Assembly (NCBI GenBank): GCA_051879215.1
Contig: JBJELP010000010.1
Span: 1-21,096 of the forward strand
DNA: 21,096 bases
Origin: TWA4 sp051879215
GTDB taxonomy: Bacteria > Bacillota > Clostridia > Lachnospirales > Lachnospiraceae
Reading direction: 5' to 3'
Part shown: positions 7,214-13,534 of the stretch, in pieces
How positions within the stretch are numbered: the first letter of the stretch is position 1
Layout: each line of letters begins with the position of its first letter
Position numbers and translations under genes: made by a program
The notes under the pieces: model-generated
The model's input: the letters and a program-made list of their open reading frames with translations, nothing else
Databases searched by the model: none
Told to the model about the DNA's origin: nothing

Positions 7214-7234
7214 GGGGCAAAGGCTTTTGTCCCC
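7214..7234 (+). terminator. Hairpin after the permease gene
   Basis: GGGGCAAA pairs with TTTGTCCCC across a very short loop with a single bulged T. It stands 24 bases after the bceB stop, the expected place for an operon terminator, but the following bases (AACATCACATTAT) are not a T-run. The right arm contains the -35 box of the next promoter. Confidence 0.4.
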
Positions 7235-7255
7235 AACATCACATTATGCTATTAT
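7227..7255 (+). promoter_or_regulatory. Promoter for the DUF4177 gene
   Basis: TTGTCC (7227-7232) and TATTAT (7250-7255) are 17 bases apart, and TGC directly before the -10 box makes it an extended -10. The -35 box overlaps the right arm of the hairpin at 7214-7234. Confidence 0.45.
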
Positions 7256-7351
7256 TTTAAACTGATCATCGGGAAAAGAAAGTGATTTCATCTTTATTGG
7301 GAATATTATGTTTTCTTTCAGGAAGATATTTGTACGGAAGGAGGAAAAAAC

Positions 7352-7501
7352 ATGTACGAGTACAAAGTTGAAACCTATAAAGTAAAAGAGGCAGAAAAGG
7401 AAATGAATAAGCTGGCAAGTGAGGGATGGAGAGTAATCGCTGTATCACCCAACGTTGGGGTGGGATATGGAATTGTAGTTACTTATGAACGGAAAAAATA
7501 A
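7352..7501 (+). CDS. DUF4177 small protein
   Basis: A 49-residue protein starting MYEYKVETYKVKEAEKEMNK. The ATG is preceded by a strong site, GAAGGAGG, 7 bases upstream. The pattern Y-E/K-Y-K-V...EGWRVIAVSP...VTYERK is that of DUF4177 proteins, very small beta-alpha-beta proteins of unknown role widespread in Firmicutes. LASEGWRVIAVSP at residues 21-33 is the conserved core. It has its own likely promoter (7227-7255) and lies between two similar hairpins, so it is probably transcribed alone. It is too short for most gene-length cut-offs, but the ribosome binding site and family motif make it convincing. Function unknown. Confidence 0.85.
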   Translation: MYEYKVETYKVKEAEKEMNKLASEGWRVIAVSPNVGVGYGIVVTYERKK

Positions 7502-7506
7502 AATAA

Positions 7507-7535
7507 TTGACTAACGAACGGTAGGGAATTATAAT
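7507..7535 (+). promoter_or_regulatory. Strong sigma-A promoter with possible TetR operator
   Basis: TTGACT (7507-7512) and TATAAT (7530-7535) are exactly 17 bases apart. Between them lies CTAAC-gaac-GGTAG, an imperfect palindrome in the usual place for a TetR-family operator. It faces the TetR gene at 7622, so autoregulation is a reasonable inference. Confidence 0.65.
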
Positions 7536-7543
7536 AACTTCAT

Positions 7544-7565
7544 GGGGGCAAATTCAGTTGCCCCC
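7544..7565 (+). terminator. Perfect hairpin near the TetR transcript start
   Basis: GGGGGCAA (7544-7551) pairs perfectly with TTGCCCCC (7558-7565) over a 6-base loop. It could terminate the DUF4177 transcript. However, the promoter at 7507-7535 would start transcription at about 7542, placing the hairpin at the extreme 5' end of the TetR mRNA, and no T-run follows. An operator or a 5' stabilising stem is therefore equally possible. Confidence 0.45.
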
Positions 7566-7621
7566 AATATCATATATACAAAAGTGAAAATCTTTTTTGT
7601 TATCGTGAAGGAGAAGTTGTT

Positions 7622-8248
7622 ATGGAGCGAGGAAATACAAAACAGGAAATTCTGAATGCATCGTTGGAACTATTTTCTGTACAGGGGTTTGAAGCAACCT
7701 CTATTTCTCAGATAGCGAGTGCTGTCGGTATCCGCAAGGCATCACTTTACAGTCATTTCGAGAACAAACAGGCGATTCTGGACGCGCTTGTGGAAGAAGT
7801 CCTGAAACAATATGAAGAACATTCCATTTTTGCGAAGAAAGATTGGAAAAAGGATGTTAGTGATCTTCCTTACTCCGCAGATGCAGCCGTTCAGATGATC
7901 CAGGGACAAATCCGCTATATTCTCCATGACTCTTCTATCAGCAGGGCGCGGAAAATGCTGGTGATTGAACAGTTTCAGAATCAGAAACTGGCTAAGCTGC
8001 AGACCAAACAGAATTATCAGGATGTTCTGGATTATTTTACCGGAATGATACGGCAGATGATCCGCAGGGAAGTGCTGAGAGAGGATGATCCGGAAATCAT
8101 GGCTGCACAGTTTTGTCTTCCCATTACCGTATGGATTAATTTATGTGATCGGGAACCGGATCAGGAATCGGAAGTCATGGAACTGGTGGAAAAGCATATC
8201 CGGCAGTTCTTTAAGATGTATTGTCCGGAGAAACGAGAAGTCCATTAA
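7622..8248 (+). CDS. TetR/AcrR-family transcriptional regulator
   Basis: A 208-residue regulator. The N-terminal DNA-binding domain (about residues 5-50) shows the TetR pattern ILNASLELFSVQGFEATSIS followed by the helix-turn-helix IASAVGIRKASLYSHFENK (31-49). The rest is a helical ligand-binding and dimer domain with no recognisable subfamily motif. The ATG is preceded by GAAGGAG at a spacing of 8. It has a strong promoter with palindromic sequence between the boxes, suggesting it represses itself. The HAD phosphatase gene follows after 18 bases and is very likely co-transcribed. What it senses cannot be read from the sequence. Confidence 0.9.
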   Translation: MERGNTKQEILNASLELFSVQGFEATSISQIASAVGIRKASLYSHFENKQAILDALVEEVLKQYEEHSIFAKKDWKKDVSDLPYSADAAVQMIQGQIRYILHDSSISRARKMLVIEQFQNQKLAKLQTKQNYQDVLDYFTGMIRQMIRREVLREDDPEIMAAQFCLPITVWINLCDREPDQESEVMELVEKHIRQFFKMYCPEKREVH

Positions 8249-8266
8249 ACAGGAGGTTGATGAAAT

Positions 8267-8911
8267 ATGTACAAATATGTTTTGTTTGATTTGGATGGTA
8301 CCCTGACGGATTCCGGGGAAGGAATAACAAATTCCGTTGCGTATGCATTAAAGAAATTTAATATAACCGTTACAGACCGGGCGGAATTATACAAATTTAT
8401 CGGACCGCCTTTACACAGTTCTTTTAAAGAATATTACGGATTTTCTGATGCGGATTGTGAACTGGCTGTTGCGTATTATCGAGAATACTTTAAAGAAAAA
8501 GGAATATTTGAAAACAGAGTGTATGATGGAATAGAAGAACTGCTGAAGGCGTTAAAAGAAAATGGTCACATAATTTTTCTTGCCACGTCGAAGCCGGAAA
8601 CATTTGCAGTGAAGATATTAGAACACTTTAATCTGATTCAATACTTCGATTTTGTGTCTGCTGCAACAATGGACAGTACAAGAAATGAAAAAGCAGATAT
8701 CATTCAATATGCATTGAATCAGATTGATCAGAATGATTTGTCCTCGGTTATCATGGTTGGAGACAGAAAATACGATATTCTGGGTGCAAAGCAATTTCAC
8801 CTTGCCTCTGTTGGGGTATTGTACGGATTTGGAGGCAGAGCTGAACTGGAACAGGCAGGAGCTGATTTTATTGTGGAAACACCATTGGAAATTGTAAATG
8901 TATGTAAATAA
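8267..8911 (+). CDS. HAD-superfamily hydrolase (phosphoglycolate phosphatase/5'-nucleotidase-like)
   Basis: A 214-residue cytoplasmic phosphatase. Motif I is DLDGTLTDSGEGI with nucleophile D8 and acid D10, motif II is T107/S108 in FLATSKP, motif III is K142 in RNEKADI, and motif IV is GDRKYD with D166 and D170. A helical cap inserted after motif I (residues about 16-85) makes it a C1-cap HAD of the Gph/YjjG-like group. Substrates in this group include phosphoglycolate, pyrophosphate and nucleoside monophosphates, and which applies here is unknown. AGGAGG at 8251-8256 supports the ATG. It follows the TetR gene by 18 bases and may be the target or companion of that regulator. The dispersed repeat copy 2 begins 17 bases after its stop. 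Confidence 0.88.
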   Translation: MYKYVLFDLDGTLTDSGEGITNSVAYALKKFNITVTDRAELYKFIGPPLHSSFKEYYGFSDADCELAVAYYREYFKEKGIFENRVYDGIEELLKALKENGHIIFLATSKPETFAVKILEHFNLIQYFDFVSAATMDSTRNEKADIIQYALNQIDQNDLSSVIMVGDRKYDILGAKQFHLASVGVLYGFGGRAELEQAGADFIVETPLEIVNVCK

Positions 8912-8927
8912 GAAGTCCGGTCTGCAG

Positions 8928-8988
8928 TTCAAATCGATGCTTGCGGAGATTTACCGTCGGATTCGATTCGTAAAGCAAACATTTGCCT
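8928..8988 (-). repeat. Dispersed repeat, copy 2 (inverted)
   Basis: The reverse complement of this segment matches 868-928 at 51 of 61 positions without gaps. It lies between the HAD phosphatase and the flavoprotein gene. The two copies bracket about 8 kb in inverted orientation. The GC-rich palindrome found beside copy 1 is absent here. Confidence 0.7.
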
Positions 8989-9016
8989 GTTAGAAAAAAC
9001 AGTGTGAGGTATGAAC

Positions 9017-9559
9017 ATGTCAAAAAAAGTATTAATTATTTCAACCAGCCTTCGGGGCGGCAGCAATTCTGATATTCTTGCAAAGGAATGTGAGAGGGGA
9101 GCAAAGGAAGCAGGTCATGATGTTGAGCTGATTTCTCTTAAAGGGAAAAATATAAAGTTCTGCATCGGCTGTCTCGCATGTCATGAAAAAGGTTCCTGTG
9201 TTCTGAAAGATGATGCTGCAGAGATTGTGGAAAAGGCGAGAAAAGCAGAGGTTATAGTATATGCAACTCCGATTTATTATTATGAGATGAGTGGTCAGAT
9301 GAAGACACTTCTTGATCGATTAAATCCCTTGTATGGAGCAGAGTATCACTTCAGAGAGATTTATATGCTCGCGGTGGCGGCAGAAAATGAAGAAAGCACA
9401 TTTGAAAAAGCATACAGTGGTTTACAGGGCTGGGTGGATTGCTTTGAAGAAGCAGAGCTGAAAGGTATGGTTGCCGGCGGCGGGATCAATGATGCAAATG
9501 ATGTCAGAAACCATGCAGATGTGATGCAGAAAGCGTATATTCTTGGAAAAAATCTGTAA
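9017..9559 (+). CDS. NADPH-dependent FMN reductase-like flavoprotein with cysteine cluster
   Basis: A 180-residue protein of the FMN_red/iron-sulfur flavoprotein group. The N-terminal STSLRGGSNSD (residues 9-19) is the FMN phosphate loop, and ATPIYYYEMSGQMKTLLDR (about 83-101) is the second conserved flavin block. Cysteines at 49, 52, 55 and 61 (C-x2-C-x2-C-x5-C) fit the compact motif that holds a 4Fe-4S cluster in archaeal-type iron-sulfur flavoproteins, although many relatives keep the cysteines without a proven cluster. The ATG at 9017 is preferred to 9011 because the TGAGG just upstream is correctly spaced only for 9017. It probably reduces quinones, nitro compounds or oxygen species. A GNAT gene follows after about 110 bases. 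Confidence 0.87.
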   Translation: MSKKVLIISTSLRGGSNSDILAKECERGAKEAGHDVELISLKGKNIKFCIGCLACHEKGSCVLKDDAAEIVEKARKAEVIVYATPIYYYEMSGQMKTLLDRLNPLYGAEYHFREIYMLAVAAENEESTFEKAYSGLQGWVDCFEEAELKGMVAGGGINDANDVRNHADVMQKAYILGKNL

Positions 9560-9670
9560 TAATTTCTGAACATGGGAGAGATGCTCTGTACCTGATTGCG
9601 GACAGGGATTTCACAAGATGCCAGAATCAGGGAAAGGAATCTTTTTCTGCATCCGGAGAAAAGGAGAAGT

Positions 9671-10231
9671 ATGAATTACAGTAAAAAGATCGTATTAAAA
9701 AACGGAAAAGAAGCATTTCTGAGAAATGGTGTTTTATCAGACGGAAATGCTGTAGCTGAAAATTTCAATCTAACACATGCAGAAACGGACTATCTGCTGA
9801 CCTATCCAGATGAATGCAGGATGACTTCAGAACAGGAAGGACAGTTTCTGGAGAAGAAAACGGCAAGTGACAATGAAATAGAGATCATTGCCGTTGTGGA
9901 TGGCAGAGTTGCGGGAACGGCGGGAATAGATGCTGTCGGAACAAAATATAAGCTGAAACATCGGGCTGAATGTGGTGTAAGTGTTTTGCAGGAATACTGG
10001 GGACTGGGAATCGGTCGTGCATTGATGGAAGCATGCATAGAATGTGCAGAAAAAGCAGGTTATGTTCAGCTGGAATTGAATGTGGTGGCGGAAAATGTAA
10101 GAGCTGTTTCGCTTTATAAAAAACTGGGATTTGTTGAATACGGAAGAAATCCAAAGGGGTTTCATTCCAGATTAAGTGGATTCCAGGAAGTGATTTATAT
10201 GCTGCGGGATCTGCAGTCGGATAATGGGTAG
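9671..10231 (+). CDS. GNAT-family N-acetyltransferase
   Basis: A 186-residue acetyltransferase. The N-terminal half IVLKNGKEAFLRNGVLSDG is typical of GNATs that begin by exposing a substrate loop. The acetyl-CoA motif is CGVSVLQEYWGLGIGRALM (about residues 101-118), with GLGIG as the pyrophosphate loop, and the closing block is ENVRAVSLYKKLGFVEYGR. The ATG at 9671 is chosen because AAAAGGAG stands directly upstream; upstream in-frame sequence back to 9596 has no such site. It follows the flavoprotein gene in the same direction, with no terminator visible between, so the two may share a transcript. The substrate is unknown; closest-looking types include ribosomal-protein and polyamine acetyltransferases. 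Confidence 0.87.
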   Translation: MNYSKKIVLKNGKEAFLRNGVLSDGNAVAENFNLTHAETDYLLTYPDECRMTSEQEGQFLEKKTASDNEIEIIAVVDGRVAGTAGIDAVGTKYKLKHRAECGVSVLQEYWGLGIGRALMEACIECAEKAGYVQLELNVVAENVRAVSLYKKLGFVEYGRNPKGFHSRLSGFQEVIYMLRDLQSDNG

Positions 10232-10249
10232 AAGAAAAATAGAGTTTTG

Positions 10250-10258
10250 TGATACAAT
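10250..10258 (+). promoter_or_regulatory. Extended -10 promoter for the methyltransferase
   Basis: TGATACAAT is a good extended -10 element, with no recognisable -35 box at the usual spacing. Transcription would begin near 10265 and include the palindrome at 10285-10305 in the leader. Confidence 0.35.
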
Positions 10259-10284
10259 TGGAACAGGCAAACGAGTATTTCAGG

Positions 10285-10305
10285 TCTGACACGGACGGTG
10301 TCAGA
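10285..10305. promoter_or_regulatory. Perfect 8-bp palindrome in the methyltransferase leader
   Basis: TCTGACAC (10285-10292) and GTGTCAGA (10298-10305) are exact inverted repeats separated by 5 bases. It lies 27 bases before the methyltransferase start and downstream of the -10 element. It could be an operator or an RNA hairpin. There is no T-run, so it is not a terminator. Confidence 0.45.
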
Positions 10306-10332
10306 GATGCGTAAGAGAAAGGAGATTGATTT

Positions 10333-10914
10333 ATGCCATATATGGGAGATCAGGACTGGTGGAACCGTCGGTTTAATCGGAGGGAATGGCAACTGAAGAA
10401 ACCGGATCCGAAACTGGAATCCGATTGTCTTCTGCTTCCGAAACCAGGCCGTGTGCTGGATGTGGCGTGCGGAGACGGAAGAAATGCCATTTTTCTGGCG
10501 AAAAAAGGTTTTTCTGTGGAGGGAATTGATTTCAGTGAATCGGCTTTGAAACGACTGTCATTTTTTGCAGAAGAGGCAGGCGTGTATATTCGTACGGAGG
10601 TTGTGGATCTGGATAGACCGCATCCTTTTCAGGAATTGCTGATGTATGACTGCGTAATCATAAATCATTATCGACTGCATCCGGAATGGTATGCAGATCT
10701 GGAATACAATTTAAGGGAAGACGGTATATTATGGGTAAATGGATTTTATGCCATACCGCAGGATAATCCATTTGTTACAGAACAGGATCTTCTGAGGGAT
10801 GAGGATTTCTCCGGACTCACCCACTTTGTATTAGAAGATAAGCTGGTGTATCAAAATGGATCTCATACCTGCGTCCGATATTTGTGGAGAAAGATGAGCT
10901 GGGAATTTGAGTGA
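10333..10914 (+). CDS. Class I SAM-dependent methyltransferase (TehB-like)
   Basis: A 193-residue cytoplasmic methyltransferase. Motif I, VLDVACGDGRNAIFLAKKG, at about residues 41-59 is the SAM-binding glycine loop, and D66 in VEGIDFSESAL is the acidic residue expected to hold the SAM ribose. The D-W-W-N-R-R-F start and overall length resemble TehB/thiopurine-type methyltransferases used in tellurite or xenobiotic detoxification. The substrate cannot be told from sequence. AAGGAG lies about 9 bases before the ATG. It has its own likely promoter with a palindrome in the leader. The gene converges with the antiporter gene on the other strand. Confidence 0.85.
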   Translation: MPYMGDQDWWNRRFNRREWQLKKPDPKLESDCLLLPKPGRVLDVACGDGRNAIFLAKKGFSVEGIDFSESALKRLSFFAEEAGVYIRTEVVDLDRPHPFQELLMYDCVIINHYRLHPEWYADLEYNLREDGILWVNGFYAIPQDNPFVTEQDLLRDEDFSGLTHFVLEDKLVYQNGSHTCVRYLWRKMSWEFE

Positions 10915-10950
10915 TCACCCGGTACATTTTTTCGGGAGATATACCGCATC

Positions 10951-12162
10951 CTATTTTATTTCTCCTGCCAGTTCAAATCCTTTTTTTGCTGCAATGACGG
11001 CAATAAATTCATTGATAACCGCTGCGGCTGCAATCGTACCCTGAATAATCTGAACCAGAGCGGGTGCAGCCGAAAGGGTGGAACAGATAATGCCGGTAAA
11101 TACCAGAGATACACCGGAGTGGGGCAGCAGTGTCAGACCGAGATATTTTCTGACGGTAACCGGCAGGCGGGTTAATGCGGCACCGGAAGCTGCACCAAAG
11201 TATTTTCCGAAAGCACGGGCAGCAATATAGATAAAGGTATACAGACCGGCTCCGAGAATCAGATGGTAATCCAGAGGGGTTCCCAGATCCACGATGGCAG
11301 TCAGCAGAGCAATGCCAAGGACAGGAGCAAAACCATGGTTGAGACGGTCCAGGTGCTCCGATGGAATCATATTGGAGAAGACAGCAGAAAAGGAAACGCC
11401 CATCAGCATGTAATTCAGTGTGATTCCGGAAAGCAGATTTGTATTCACAAACCAGCCCGTCAGCATGGTAAGGGTAATACCGCAAAGCAGTACCATGAGA
11501 TCTGCACTGGTTTTCTGACATTTTTTCAGCAGGAGTCCGGTGGGAAAACCGACCAGAATACCAATTATAATCGGAAGAAAAATCATGACGGGAATCATGA
11601 AAAGCGGGATGGAACCGCCGGAAGCAATCCGGGCGATTAAAGAGTTTACAGTAAAAAAGACAGCAATTCCCACCACATCATCCAATACGGTCATGGGCAG
11701 CAGGGTGTCGGTAACCGGTCCTCCGGCATGAAATTCATTGACAATGGACAGGGCCGGCGCCGGTGCAGTTGCCAGTGCAATGCCGCCAAAAACAAATGCA
11801 AGATAACCGGGTACATTTGTAAAGTGAAAAACAATTCCAAAGGCAAGGGACACAATTGCAAAGGTACCAAGGGACTGAGTCAGTGTCGTAATGATCAGCG
11901 CCTTGCCAGATGATTTCAGTTTGCTCCAGATCAGTTCGGTTCCCAGCATGACCCCAAAAGCACATTGCATCCACATGATGATGGTTTTATACCAGCCGGC
12001 ATCAAGAATACTCTGTGGCATCAGATTGACAGCATGGGGGCCCAGAATCATACCTGCAATCAGCCAGCCCAGAATCGAGGGCATTTTTATTTTTGTCATG
12101 AGCTTACCTGCCGCAAAAGCTATAGCAAGTACAGCTATCCATCGTATTATATTGATAATCAT
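10951..12162 (-). CDS. CPA2-type cation/proton antiporter
   Basis: A 403-residue inner-membrane protein almost entirely made of hydrophobic helices, about 12. The CPA2 active-site block is clear: GIALATAPAPALSIVNEF, then TVLDDVVGIAVFF with the paired aspartates D161/D162 that bind Na+ and H+. This places it in PF00999, the Na+/H+ or K+/H+ exchangers. It has no C-terminal TrkA/RCK domain, unlike KefB/C, so it is the short NapA-like form. The ATG at 12162 is chosen because AAAGGAG precedes it by 9 bases on the minus strand; the in-frame ATG at 12189 lies inside the preceding gene. It starts one base beyond the TetR stop, so the two are one operon. Control of an antiporter by a TetR regulator suggests induction by a chemical signal. 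Confidence 0.92.
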   Translation of the reverse strand: MIINIIRWIAVLAIAFAAGKLMTKIKMPSILGWLIAGMILGPHAVNLMPQSILDAGWYKTIIMWMQCAFGVMLGTELIWSKLKSSGKALIITTLTQSLGTFAIVSLAFGIVFHFTNVPGYLAFVFGGIALATAPAPALSIVNEFHAGGPVTDTLLPMTVLDDVVGIAVFFTVNSLIARIASGGSIPLFMIPVMIFLPIIIGILVGFPTGLLLKKCQKTSADLMVLLCGITLTMLTGWFVNTNLLSGITLNYMLMGVSFSAVFSNMIPSEHLDRLNHGFAPVLGIALLTAIVDLGTPLDYHLILGAGLYTFIYIAARAFGKYFGAASGAALTRLPVTVRKYLGLTLLPHSGVSLVFTGIICSTLSAAPALVQIIQGTIAAAAVINEFIAVIAAKKGFELAGEIK

Positions 12163-12163
12163 G

Positions 12164-12769
12164 TTACTTTTCTCCTTTCGCAATTCCATATAACATATAA
12201 TCCAGTAATTTGGGAATCATCATTTCGTGTGTTTTTACCTTTTCAGAAAAATCGGTATTTTGGAACGCAGGACTGCTGAAATAGCCATTCAGCATGAGCT
12301 GCATCAGATGAAAGTACCATAAAGCATCATCCTTTGTTACTCCGTCACGGAGAACCAGGGGATTCAGAGCCTGATTGTACATTTTTTCATTTAATGCATT
12401 AAAATCGGAAAGAATCAATAGAATTTCCCCTGACAAATGAGGCGGAGGGGAAAGCAGCGCCTCAAAAAAGATGCGGGCTTCATTGGGGTAATGATGAAAA
12501 AAATCCATACGTGAAGAAAGGTATCGTTCCGGATTCTCTGATCTTCCCTCCTGTTGAAGATAGTGCACCAGTTTTTCACAGCTTTGTTTCAGACAGGTCA
12601 GGTAAAGATCATCTTTTCCTTTAAAGTTGTGATAGAGCAGTCCTTTATTGATGCCGGAATGACAGATCTGGTTGATGGTTCCTCCTGAATAGCCGTTTTT
12701 GCCGAATTCATTCATGGCAGCTTCCAGAATTTTCGAAATTGTGAGTTCTGTTTTTTCACTTTTCTTCAT
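12164..12769 (-). CDS. TetR/AcrR-family regulator of the antiporter operon
   Basis: A 201-residue regulator with an N-terminal DNA-binding domain: ISKILEAAMNEFGKNGYSGG then TINQICHSGINKGLLYHNF (about residues 31-49) as the helix-turn-helix. The rest is helical and should bind a ligand. The ATG at 12769 is preferred to the one at 12802 because AGGAAGGGA lies just before it on the minus strand. It is the first gene of an operon whose second member is the antiporter. Its promoter is one half of the symmetric palindrome at 12827-12868, the obvious candidate operator, so it probably represses its own operon and the divergent kinase gene together. Confidence 0.9.
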   Translation of the reverse strand: MKKSEKTELTISKILEAAMNEFGKNGYSGGTINQICHSGINKGLLYHNFKGKDDLYLTCLKQSCEKLVHYLQQEGRSENPERYLSSRMDFFHHYPNEARIFFEALLSPPPHLSGEILLILSDFNALNEKMYNQALNPLVLRDGVTKDDALWYFHLMQLMLNGYFSSPAFQNTDFSEKVKTHEMMIPKLLDYMLYGIAKGEK

Positions 12770-12826
12770 AATTGATTCCCTTCCTGTATTCGTATGACTC
12801 ACATGAGTATCTGTTAAGACAGCAGT

Positions 12827-12868
12827 ATTATATCTATTATTGACCGATAAGTCAATAATAGATATAAT
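12827..12868. promoter_or_regulatory. Symmetric divergent promoter and probable TetR operator
   Basis: The arms 12827-12844 and 12851-12868 are exact 18-base inverted repeats around CGATAA. The palindrome contains a complete sigma-A promoter on each strand. Plus strand: TTGACC (12840-12845), 17 bases, TATAAT (12863-12868), reading toward the kinase at 12984. Minus strand: TTGACT (12855-12850), 17 bases, TATAAT (12832-12827), reading toward the TetR-antiporter operon. The -35 boxes are 4 bases apart, so polymerase cannot occupy both at once. The core TTGAC-n6-GTCAA resembles TetR-family operators. Confidence 0.8.
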
Positions 12869-12983
12869 CTAAATCACCATGGTTATTTTCTGAACAGGAA
12901 TTATCTGGATATTTCTGATTTTCTCTGGTAGAATTAGCATCGAGTCGACCTTTAACATAAACTGATTTGAAAAAAGGTGAACC

Positions 12984-13478
12984 ATGAAAAAAGTAATTGT
13001 AATCGGTTGTCCCGGTGCCGGGAAAAGTACCTTTGCAAGAAAACTCCGGGACCGGACGGGACTTCCCCTCTATTACCTGGATATGATATGGCATAAACCG
13101 GATAAAACGACGATTACCTGTCAGGAATTTGATGCGAAACTGGCTGAAATTGTCAGAAAAGAGGAATGGATCATTGACGGTAATTATGGAAGAACCCTGG
13201 AAATGCGTTTAAGGGAATGCGATACGGTATTTCTGCTGGATTTACCGGTTTCTGTATGCCTTGCAGGTGCGGAATCCCGGATCGGGACACAAAGAGAGGA
13301 TATGCCCTGGAAAGAAGAGACAATGGATGAGGAGTTTCATGACTGGATTGTGAATTTTCCGGAAGATGAAATGCCCCATGTATATGAGCTGCTGAAGAAA
13401 TACAGAGATAAGAATATTATTGTCTTTCAATCCAGGGAAGAAGTGAATCAATATATCATCGGACATTCCGGCTGTTGA
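12984..13478 (+). CDS. FlaR-like P-loop kinase (adenylate kinase/DNA topology modulation protein family)
   Basis: A 164-residue soluble P-loop NTPase. The Walker A loop GCPGAGKST lies at residues 8-16 right after the first beta strand, and YYLDMIWHKPDK and EEWIIDGNYGRTLEMRL are landmarks of the small kinase group annotated as adenylate kinase-like or FlaR DNA-topology modulators. The actual phosphate acceptor is unknown. The gene is transcribed from the plus-strand half of the palindromic promoter at 12827-12868 after a leader of about 110 bases, so it should respond to the same TetR regulator as the antiporter. AAAAAGGTG lies just before the ATG. Its stop overlaps a hairpin, and the MATE gene converges from the right. 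Confidence 0.85.
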   Translation: MKKVIVIGCPGAGKSTFARKLRDRTGLPLYYLDMIWHKPDKTTITCQEFDAKLAEIVRKEEWIIDGNYGRTLEMRLRECDTVFLLDLPVSVCLAGAESRIGTQREDMPWKEETMDEEFHDWIVNFPEDEMPHVYELLKKYRDKNIIVFQSREEVNQYIIGHSGC

Positions 13479-13500
13479 CTCCTGTATGGAATACAGCCGG
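13468..13500. terminator. Stem-loop between convergent kinase and MATE genes
   Basis: CCGGCTGT (13468-13475) pairs with ACAGCCGG (13493-13500), with an inner TCC/GGA pair. The hairpin encloses the kinase stop codon. It stands between convergent genes, where a two-way terminator would be expected, but neither side has a T-run. Confidence 0.4.
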
Positions 13501-13534
13501 ATATATCAAATTCAGGTAGTTGGTTTTGGCCCCA

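Noticed and set aside
10915..10939. TCACCCG/CGGGAGA stem between the convergent methyltransferase and antiporter genes
   Set aside because: One mismatch, an 11-base loop containing the T-run, and no T-run after the stem. Too weak to call a terminator.
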